DNA of 64,000 nucleotides from Gonatopus flavifemur (taxonomy: Eukaryota > Arthropoda > Insecta > Hymenoptera > Dryinidae), in contig JAFFJZ010000013.1 in the NCBI GenBank assembly GCA_018340375.1, forward strand, positions 7,914,501-7,978,500, in the 5' to 3' direction. The notes beneath the pieces were generated by a model. That model was given only the letters and a program-made list of their open reading frames with translations. It was not told the origin of the DNA and ran no database searches. Both the position numbers and the translations under genes were made by a program. Shown here piece by piece: positions 55,820 to 64,000 of the stretch. Each line of letters begins with the position of its first letter. Positions within the stretch are counted from its first letter, which is position 1.

Positions 55820-57485
55820 TATTTTCCTTTCAACGTCTCCTTTTTGCAGTCTGGATATATCTTTCTATGTTCTTGGACACAGCGCAACAGGAATTGCTTT
55901 TGTTCTTGCTCTGCAGTGATCAAACCATGCAAATCTTGTATTAATTTCACAGCTCTCTCTGCGGTATCATTGACTGCTTTCAATGAAAGAACTCTCTTTC
56001 CAGCTTCTAAATAGGCGGCATTTTCTTCTCAGACAGAAACGTCTCTTTGAAGGAAACTGTGATCAAATTTTAACCGTGACAACAAAGTTTTGCTCTTGAT
56101 GGTCACAAAGTCACTTAAAGATCTCCCTGAATCAAAAAAGAATATCGGGCTCACAGGATAATCGATATGATTGAAAATGATTAACCGAACGAAATTCTCT
56201 ACTCACCATACAGAGAGACAGACGATTCTTCTGTCGATGGAAGCTTTCTCTTTGTAAGTTCGATACAATATTTTATTCGGTTCGTTTATCAATCTCATCA
56301 TCAAATAGCGACAGGAGAGCGATTTCCCCTGATAAGTACCACAGATGTTGGGTGAACTTACCAAGTGCAGCTTTGGAGATCACTTTGTCAACTATTTCAT
56401 AGTTCATCAGTGTCTTTGAGGAATGCAAGTCTTGATTCGGTGCCTTAACCGCTAAACTGCACTCAAGCCAGGGCTTCACATGAACTCTTGCTATAAATGA
56501 GCAAACATCCCGCAGTGCCTGTCCATCCTTAACGCTCATTCTGAATTGAGACTGTAGAAGACATATTTTGAATGAATAAATGGCCCTCGCCATCCATCAT
56601 GCTTGATGCATCGCGCCTGGAGGTTTGAGTTTGATTTTATTCCCATTGTCTTCTCCCAAAAAAATAATCGACAATTCAATCAATTCTCGATAATCGTCAC
56701 GTATAAGAGATTTTAGCAACTCACTGTTATAATATGCTAAAAATTCGTTGATTGTCGTATCACGAAAATTTTGTTTGGCACACACAGTGCATGTTTTGAT
56801 GGCATTCGAATCGATGTGCTTCCAGTTGTCTCTAAATTTGTTGAACAGGGGAACATCGGGACTGCTAGTGACTTCATGGATTTTGGATTCGAACACACGT
56901 CTTGGAACCAATTCGTAAACATGATGGCGACGAGCAAACAGCAATAATTCTCTTTCTAGTTTGTATTCCAAAAGCACACGAGCACCACTGAAACGACCAG
57001 CATTAGAGGCTGTCGTGTCGCAGCACATCATTTGCACCTGATTATTGGGGTTCCAATTATACAGCGCGTTTGATATAGCTCGTGCTTGATGTTTGCCAGT
57101 AAAGCTGTCCAGTTTTGGCACTGCAAGGAGTTGTTCTTTCTCTCCGTATGAAATAAGGATCGGGCGGCGTTCTTCTTTCGAACTTCTCACATCCAAGCTT
57201 GGTAATAGTTTTCCATCCCAGTGAACGGTTACTACTTCGGGCACGTTGTTCTCAAAATCAGATTCCATTGATTCCACTCTATCCTTTCTCATTTGTGTTC
57301 GAATTCGTTGAATAGAAGATTTATTGATTGAAAAATCATCGCTACTAAGACCTAGTGCTTCTACTACGGCCTGGGGTATATAAACAGAATCCTTTATACT
57401 CAGTTGACATCTATCCAGAGCAGCAACCGATTTGAGAGTGATAAAACATTTCCTTCCTCTTTTCGTAAGAGTTGCAGAATCTATA
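55820..57485 (-). pseudogene. unassigned DDE-transposase-like protein, paralogue 2
   Basis: Better preserved than paralogue 1. From 57485 down (after a likely acceptor CTATAG): KRGRKCFITLKSVAALDRC, VVEALGLSSDDF, VHWDGKLLPSL (possible first Asp), QMMCCDTTASNAG (second Asp), FARRHHVYELV and RDDYRELIELSIIFLG (possible Glu). Then PGAMHQA, a TGA at an expected Arg (56600), WMARAIYSFKI, a TAA at about 56270 and a likely intron (donor GTGAGT ~56205, acceptor ATTCAG ~56130). The C-terminal part has LSDFVTIKSKTLL and AVNDTAERAVKLIQDL, ending near 55820. Protein-level similarity to paralogue 1 is clear but distant, so these are two families, not a recent duplication. Confidence 0.65.
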
Positions 57486-57565
57486 GATTGTCAGGTACTA
57501 GGTGAACTTACCTTCAGATATTCATCAGAACTGGTACATTGTTCATGTAGTTCCTGAGGTGGTAT

Positions 57566-57965
57566 TAACCCTTATCCGGGCAAGCCGGGCTCCAGAGGCC
57601 CGGCGAGTCACAATTTCCAAAACACACAGAGTTGTATATGGAGTATGTGACTGTGCATGGAAATTTATTCAAATCAAGTCTAAATACATCGGAAAATTAA
57701 GTTATTGTACAAATCCCACCGGTGGGGTGATTTATCGAATCATATGTATCCATTACAAACACAAACGTGAAAACCGGGCCTCAGAGGCCCGGTGAGTCGG
57801 GATTTCCGAAATACGCAGAGTTATGTACGGAGTAAGGGATTATGCATGGGAATTCATTTGAATCAAGCCTAAATACATCCCAAAATTAGGGTATTGTAAA
57901 AATCCCACCTGTGGAGTGCTCTATGGACGCATACATATTCATCACTAACACGAAAGGCTTCGCAG
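57566..57965. repeat. two tandem ~195-bp units with CCGGG hairpins; possible piggyBac-like end
   Basis: Units start near 57580 and 57775. Each opens with a small palindrome (CCGGGCTCCAGAGGCCCGG-type) followed by GCGAGTC/GTGAGTC, CACAGAGTT and AATCCCACC. The first is preceded by TTAACCCTTATCCGGGC, i.e. TTAA plus CCC, as at the ends of piggyBac-like elements. No partner end was found. Confidence 0.7.
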
Positions 57966-58204
57966 GCTTGCTGTTCCTCACATCAACTGTAAATACCGTA
58001 ATGAGAAGAATATTCATATCACTTACATTCACAATGAAAAAACAATTTTGAAAAACGAATCCTCTTCTTTATAGATACTTTTTCAATGTTCCGAAGGGTG
58101 TTTTTCTAGGAGATATCATTTGATTTTTCGTTTACAAGGTGCATAGGATAAACTCTATATGCGCATATAAGAAATGATTACGCCTATAAACATTTCAGAA
58201 AATA

Positions 58205-58450
58205 TACAGGGTGATTCAAAATTCTCGCACTCTTTTTTGGCAGTGGATTCCTGATGAAATTCTAAAACGATTTGTCCTTTTGCACAATGCTCTTCGACGC
58301 ATAATTTCCGAGATATAATTAATTAAAGTTGACCAATTATGAGGTGGATCCATCGGTCATTCAGGAGCGTCATAACAGAACAAGAGAGGGAGGTGCTTGC
58401 AGAGGGCGCTTATACGATCAGCTGATCGGTATAATCGATACGATTTACCA
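58205..58450. repeat. solo mariner/Tc1-type terminus
   Basis: TATACAGGGTGATTCAAAATTC has the TACAGGGTG start seen in the mariners of this window, but no inverted partner or transposase follows. Probably a truncated copy of a different family. Confidence 0.4.
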
Positions 58451-58774
58451 ACATACAAATTAGTAAATTTTCTATGTAGAACGATCGAATTCGTCGACAC
58501 TGTGGAAAAATTGATTATTGTCATGAATTCTTATCACGATATGCTGTAGGTGAAAGTTGTAATTTCAGTAATGATTTTTATTACGCAGACAAATGTAAAA
58601 TAGTGTTCTTTCGTAGGGATAGGGATTCAAGTGGGAGAAAAAAGTATAACTACTCGTTTTCAATCAGAATTTTCATGTAAAGAAGAAAACATGAGAATTT
58701 TCATCCATCCGATACCCAATTTGAACGGTTTGATTAGTAAGTTTAACACAAGAGATTTTTAACAGAGGTTCAAC

Positions 58775-58965
58775 AGAGAACTACCAGGTCCACGTCGTTC
58801 CTGGGTAGCGCTAAGACTAGTTCATCAATAACTTTGACGGTCCATACCTTGCACCCCAATCAGCGGAAAGGAGTCCATGACCAGTGTTTCGTGAAGGGTT
58901 TGAAACCAGCTTTCCCATGGCATGGTAAGAAAATGGGGGTCCTATTCAAGAAAATCATCTGTTGC
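58775..58965. repeat. fragment of a DD41D element-D terminal arm
   Basis: The phrases AACAGAGAACTACCA, CCTGGGTAGCGCT, GACGGTCCATACCTT and GAAACCAGCTTTCCCATG match 37775-37965 in element D with moderate divergence. It is an arm-only relic, showing that this family has several copies. Confidence 0.85.
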
Positions 58966-59055
58966 GAAATAGCTACAATATCTCGTTCAAATTCTCCGCC
59001 TCAACACATATTGTAAGTAGATGCGTGTGAATCTATGATATATTCATACATGTAA

Positions 59056-59240
59056 AGGGTCATCCCTACTCGATCTGATAATTAGCACGTACGCCAGTGC
59101 GAAAAGAACGAACGATCGAGACACACGTCCGTGTAATAAGGAATTTGTAACCGTGGTCTCGGTATTCTCTCTATCTTTTGAGAATAAACCCTAAGTGCTC
59201 TAAGTACAAGTCAATTCTCTCTATTCCCCTATTACAGTCC
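59056..59240 (+). repeat. possible LTR of the Bel/Pao element
   Basis: Begins TGTAAAGGG and ends near TATTACA (59237), with an AATAAA signal at 59184. GC content and CpG density rise here and stay raised through 60.2 kb, unlike the AT-rich left flank. Ends are guesses; the partner LTR lies outside the window. Confidence 0.3.
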
Positions 59241-60221
59241 GCTGCTTTTTCCCCATCCTCAATCGAAATAAGCCGGCTCTCGCGAGTAACACATCGGGAA
59301 GGAACCACGCGAGGTGATTCGAACAAGAACAAAGTTTAATTATCCATCTTCCCTCGAAAGATCTTCTCAAATTCTATACATAGAGGAGGTCCTCCGAGCC
59401 GGATTCGCGAGTGTCCTGTTCAAAATAACTAGACAAATACATTCATATGTTCAATGTGAACCATGAAGTGAAGTGCACCAGTGTGTGGAGTAATTATTTC
59501 GTTCGAAAATTACGACAAAGGAAGACATTCTTCGTCGTCGTCTTACAGTGACACATTGAAACATCGCATATCGACACGGCTCCACGGACACATCGATCAG
59601 CGATTCACGCAGCAACGAAAAATCTCGTTACTTTACATATATCGTGACGTCATCGCAAGACCTCGATCTTGTGTCACCAACTCTCTCATCACTATCAGCT
59701 CTCACTTGCACGGAGGTGAGAATAGTAAAGTACGATCTTCGTTCAATTAGCCGAGGAAGGAATTGATTTCCGTTCTCGCAACTCTCCAAATTCGATCGTT
59801 CGTTCGTACGTACGCATCTCTAACCATCGTTCGCTGTCTATCGCCGTCGCTTTCGTATCACACGTTCTTTCTCCTACACATTACGTGTAATATTCAGAGA
59901 CGATACATCCTTTGATACAATCAACCTGATCTTTCAAACTATTGAACCCCCAGGTTCAACTGCGAATATACTCTACATAATATATGTTCGCATTCTTCTA
60001 CTTCAGCTCATGCTTGCATGACAATCCTCATTGCACATATGTGAAAATTTAGACGTTATTGCTTTATATGTGCAGTCTTTCGTTCAAGAACGATATCTCA
60101 TTCGTTATACCCGAATACAATCGAATTTTTTACTGTTACAAGCATTCTTGTGATTGAGAATCGAATATTCTTCTTTCTTCGCAATATTATTGCAGCTCAT
60201 CAAATTTATAGAGACCGGTAG
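59241..60221. other. Bel/Pao leader, no intact gag start
   Basis: GC-richer non-coding DNA upstream of the gag remnant. Short open frames only; the N-terminal part of gag that should lie here is not recognisable. Confidence 0.3.
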
Positions 60222-61285
60222 ATAGCTGGGACGACCTTTTAGTTTTCATGCTTGTTCAGAAACTAGATCGTAACTCTCGTAAGGAATGGGAGACAAGCTT
60301 GGGCGGTTCTACCAATTATCCGACATTTACTCAATTCAGCTCATCCCCAGATACACGCATTCGTACGCTCGAATCTTCATCGAGTCCTAGTAAAATTAAC
60401 GGATGGAGCCCAAATCAACGAAATCAGTGTTTGAAAAGAGAGAGTGTGACGTATCTCTCTTTTCAACCAACTTCCCGTTGATTTGGTTTTTCGTTGATTT
60501 GGCCCCCATCCAAATCAACGAACGTACTAGTGTCCGGGATCTCAAACTCACTAAGAATAAGGCACTGAATTCACATTTTACGTCAACCCGTTTCTCTTGC
60601 ATAGTTTGTAAATCTAATCATAAGCTATATAATTGTGATCGGTTCAAAATTATGTCCGTGTCGCAACGTGAAGCCTTGGCAAAACAGACACGTCTGCGTC
60701 TTCATTGTTTGTTCAAAGGGCATAATCCAAAAGATTGTCGAAGCCAATATACATGTGCTCAGTGTCAAAGAAAACACCACACGTTGCTACACAGAAATGA
60801 TCCGCGTACTTCTATTTCAGGATCGAATGCAGAATCTACCACCAATTCTGAAGGACAAGCTGAGAGTTCACAATTGCCCGAAGTTTTTCAAATAGTTAAA
60901 ACTCATAACGCTCCCATTAGTCCTCAAACTGAAATTGGAAGAATGTCAGCTAGTTCTATCATGTTGGCTACCGCTACCGTTAAGGTTAAAGGCCCTTCCG
61001 GTCGCAGCGTTTGGGTACGTGCTATGTTGGATCCTGGATCCGAATCCTCATTTATACTCGAATCTGTTGCGCAATCCTTGCGATTACCACGAACTTCTTC
61101 TTGCGCGGCTGTAACCGGAGTCGGAAATGGCTCCAATAGTCATGTCAATCAACTTGTTAATTGTACTATTTTACCAACAGATCAGTCTAGCCCGGAATTG
61201 ACACTTCGACCATGGGTACATACACAATATTACTACATATATTCCACCAACTCGAGTGAATATAGAATCATTACCACATCTTAGT
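60222..61285 (+). pseudogene. gag-pro: Bel/Pao gag C-terminus and protease
   Basis: The remnant starts with WDDLLVFMLVQKLD, the conserved end of Bel/Pao gag. After a MITE insertion (60401-60511) the frame continues with zinc knuckles (CIVCKSNHKLYNC, CLFKGHNPKDC, CAQCQRKHHTLLH) and an aspartic protease region MLDPGSESSFI, whose active triplet reads D-P-G instead of the usual D-S/T/Q-G. The frame breaks at about 61250. Confidence 0.82.
60401..60511. mobile_element. short MITE in gag, same family as 47492-47963
   Basis: Ends GGATGGAGCCCAAATCAACG and the inverted counterpart of GGATGGGGGCCAAATCAACG. The right end contains the same GATTTGGTTTTTCGTTGATT phrase type as the 472-bp MITE. An internal stem (TTGAAAAGAGAGA/TCTCTCTTTTCAA) makes it almost fully palindromic. 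No clean target duplication. Confidence 0.7.
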
Positions 61286-62504
61286 GGCTTACAATTAGCT
61301 AACCGTTCTCCATCCCCGCTTATGAAAGAAGAAATGTTACTTGGAGCCGATGTTTATGGTTCTGTTTTAACAGAAGGACTCCTTCAAGGTCCAATTGGAA
61401 CCCCTATCGCACAAAAAACGATCTTTGGATGGGTCATTACTGGTCCCATTCCCCGAAATTCCGCTTCTCGAACTATGATTCGAGTACATCACTGTTCTCC
61501 AACATCAGAGGATACTGTTCGTAAATTTTGGGAGACCGCAGAAGTTAATGACTCGTCACCTCCCAGCTTGAACGATATTATCTGCGAAAATTCATTTGTC
61601 TCTTCTCACACTCGCTCTTCCGATGGACGATACACCGTTCGTTTGCCATTCGATAAGGACCCCGCGTCTGCGCTCGGTCAATCGTGGTCCATCGCAACCA
61701 ATGCGGCTAGAATGCTGATTCCAACGAGATGCAGAAACGTACACCTCATATGCAAATTTTCTCGCTGAGTATGAGCAACTCGGGCATATGAGCTTTACGC
61801 CTCATCTTCACTCCTCGAATGAGCCGGTGTTTCTCCCGCATCATCCTGTACTCCGACCAGACAGCACTACTACCCGATTGAGAGTAGTGTTCAATGCCTC
61901 AAGTTCCACTTCCAACGGGACATCCCTGAATGACATTCTCCTGAGTGGTCCCAAATTACAAAGCAATCTCACGCAACTCATCATTCGATGGAGGTCACTG
62001 CAATTCGTATTCTCGACGGACATCACGAAGATGTTCCGTCAGATTTGGGTCGATCCACGAGATCGGCAATATCAATGTATTGTTTGGCCCAAATCCCCTA
62101 CTGAATCCATCCCTACGTACACCTCGAATACCGTGACATACGGTATGACTTGCGCTCCATCTCTAGCAATGAGAGTCATCCAACAATTGGCACACGATGA
62201 AGGAACCAGATTCCCCCTCCCTGTGCCGATTCTCTCGAACAACATTTATGTTGCCGACATTCTTTTCGGAGCGGACGATAAACAACTCGCTCCACAAGTT
62301 CGCCACCAAGTCATCCAACTCCTTCAAGCTGGTGGATTTCGATTAGGAAAATGGAGTAGCAACTCCGAGTGCCTTCTAGACGGCATACCGATCACAGATC
62401 GTAATTCTTCCGAATCTAGCTTACACCTGAACTCCGATAATCTCAAAGTTCTTGGTGTTCAATGGAACCCTACTGAGGATGCCTTCTCAGCCGCTGTTGC
62501 TTGA
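61256..62504 (+). pseudogene. pol: Bel/Pao reverse transcriptase
   Basis: 61256-61768 has the pre-RT block LLGADVYGSVL and AQKTIFGWVITGP. After a frame change at ~61770 come the RT motifs: RPDSTTTRLRVVFNAS, FSTDITKMFRQIWV (catalytic Asp present), VTYGMTCAPSLAMR and NIYVADILFG. The last is the Y-V-D-D box with the first Asp of the pair changed to Ala, so the polymerase is dead. LGVQWNPTEDAF ends the piece at a TGA (62502-62504). Confidence 0.9.
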
Positions 62505-64000
62505 GAAAATCATGAGAAACCCACGAAACGGACGGTTTTATCTGTCATTGCTCGGATTTTCGACCCTCTTGGTTGGTTATCCACTTTGGTGGCTGGGCCA
62601 GAGTGGTTGCGTTGTACTGCTGAATATTGGCCAGCTCCACCTTCCTCGAATCATCTTGTCTCGGAATTAGAGATCAAAACTCAAACCCACTCTCACGCGC
62701 TCTCAATGGATCCAGAGTGGGACTTACCTCACCGAGTATCCCAATGGCCTAAACTCTTACAGATCACAGCGTACGTGTTCAAATTGGTGAATTATTCTCT
62801 TGGACGATCCAAACAGAGCGTATCTCTCGCTATATCTCGAGAAGAAATAGATCAAGCTTCTTCATTCTGGATAAGAAGGGTACAGGAATCTTACTTCGCT
62901 ACCGAACTACGTTCGTTGAAAAATCATTCTCCAATACCGAAATCTAGTTCTTCACTCAAACTCCATGCATTCTCAGAATATTCTGGTGTGATTCGCGTTG
63001 GCGGGCGGCTTAAACTCTCAAATCTCTCTTATAACCGTAAGCATCCCATCGTGCTACCACGAAGTCGCATAGCTAATCGCGCGACAATATCACGAAATAA
63101 CTCTCCACGGCGGTACTCAGCTAACGCTCCGCACCTTACGAGAGAAGTATTGGATCTTGAGAGCCAAAAATCTGGTAAAATCCATCATCCAAAATTGCGT
63201 CACTTGTGCTCAATTTCGAACATCCAATGCCACTCAATGCATGGCAGATTTACCTACAGTTGGAAGTACGCCGTCCCGTCCTTTTTCTCACACTGGTATT
63301 GACTATGCTGGACCATTCGCCGTATTACCTAGGCGAGGAAGAGGAGTCAATTCCATCAAGTCATACGTCGCATTGTTTGTTCGTATGGCCACACGCGCAG
63401 TTCATTTAGAACTCGTCTCAGATTACATGTCTCACGCGTTTCTCGCAGCCTTAGATAGATTCACCGCCCGACGCGGTCTTCCAAGTGATCTCTATAGCGA
63501 CAAAGGCACTACCTTTCAAGGAGCCAATAACGAATTGCGGGCTCATCTCAAATCGCTCGGTGACGACACGGAAACACACACCAAACTCGCCATTGATGGA
63601 ATTGCTTGGCATTTTCTTCCCCCTTCCACTCCTCACTTTGGTGGATTGTGGGAGGCGGGAGTAAAAAGTACCAAGCACCACCTCGAACGCGTTCTTGGAA
63701 ACCACACTCCGACTGTGGAGGAGTTCCAGACGCTCCTATGCCGAAGTGAGGCGTGCTTGAATTCGCGCCCTATTGATCCGCTCACGGACGAGATCGATGA
63801 CTTTGACGCCCTCACTCCGAGTCATTTTTTAGTTGGCACCGCGTTGAACTCCGTACCATCACCAAGCGTTCTTGATTTGAAAGAATCACGACTGTCTCGC
63901 GGGCAGCTTGTCAGTCAAATGGCCGAGGGTTTCAGGCGGATTTGGACCCTCGATTACCTCAACCACTTACAACAAGGACAGAAATGGGATCAAGTTACAC
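62505..64000 (+). pseudogene. pol: Bel/Pao RNase H remnant and integrase, runs off window
   Basis: 62540-62590 encodes VLSVIARIFDPLGWLSTL, the start of the RNase H block, then jumps to AGPEWL near the end of that domain: most of RNase H is deleted. Then LRSL, a zinc-binding segment (IRVGGRLKLS, KHPIVLP) and, after a frame change near 63090, an open frame to the window edge. This contains NCVTCAQFR (zinc Cys pair), GIDYAGPF (first Asp), LYSDKGTTF (second Asp), FGGLWEAGVKSTK (Glu), ACLNSRP and LTPSHFLVG. The integrase half appears undamaged within the window. Confidence 0.9.

Overview
The window looks like an AT-rich insect nuclear genome, plausibly hymenopteran, although the lineage is inferred only from element content. 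Genes have introns, almost every recognisable coding region belongs to a mobile element, and the element types are those typical of arthropods: Maverick/Polinton, DD41D and DD34D mariners, Tc1, piggyBac, a THAP-bearing P-like element, Bel/Pao, an APE-type LINE and many MITEs. There is no bacterial operon structure and no intact functional RNA gene.

Layout. 0.26-5.8 kb holds a multi-exon gene model encoding an acidic protein with a three-fold AT-hook-like repeat and a C-terminal RING finger; two non-autonomous elements sit in its introns or exons. 7.3-8.5 kb holds a 4 x 40 bp minisatellite and a decayed piggyBac 3' half. From about 8.5 to 34.5 kb lies one decayed Maverick/Polinton (an endogenous virus-like element). 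It has the PolB N-terminus on the minus strand, a PC4-like ORF, a packaging ATPase, a small basic protein, a pre-integrase protein, an intact integrase, a penton-type minor capsid (PY), a basic glycine-rich protein and a major capsid (PX).

The Maverick is riddled with nested insertions: two DD41D mariners (10.2-14.5 kb); a LINE (17.1-20.4 kb) that itself carries two palindromic MITEs; and a 7.1 kb THAP/P-like element (22.97-30.07 kb) with 85 bp TIRs. That last element contains a fold-back array and a 142-bp tandem repeat split by a Tc1 element.

35.6-38.1 kb is a third DD41D mariner. 39.4-41.2 kb is a retroviral-type envelope pseudogene. 41.6-47 kb is dominated by palindromes and tandem repeats surrounding a ubiquitin-protease-like pseudogene whose catalytic Cys and His appear substituted. 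47.5-57.5 kb has a 472-bp MITE, two diverged members of an unassigned DDE-transposase-like family, a DD34D mariner and a nearly intact DD41D mariner. 59-64 kb is a Bel/Pao retrotransposon that runs off the right edge, with a dead RT motif but an open integrase.

How it works together: the Maverick genes are those needed to replicate, package and integrate a virus-like element, but the replication module is truncated while the integrase and capsid modules are nearly intact. The nesting gives a relative insertion history: Maverick first, then LINE, mariners and THAP element, then MITEs and Tc1 inside those.
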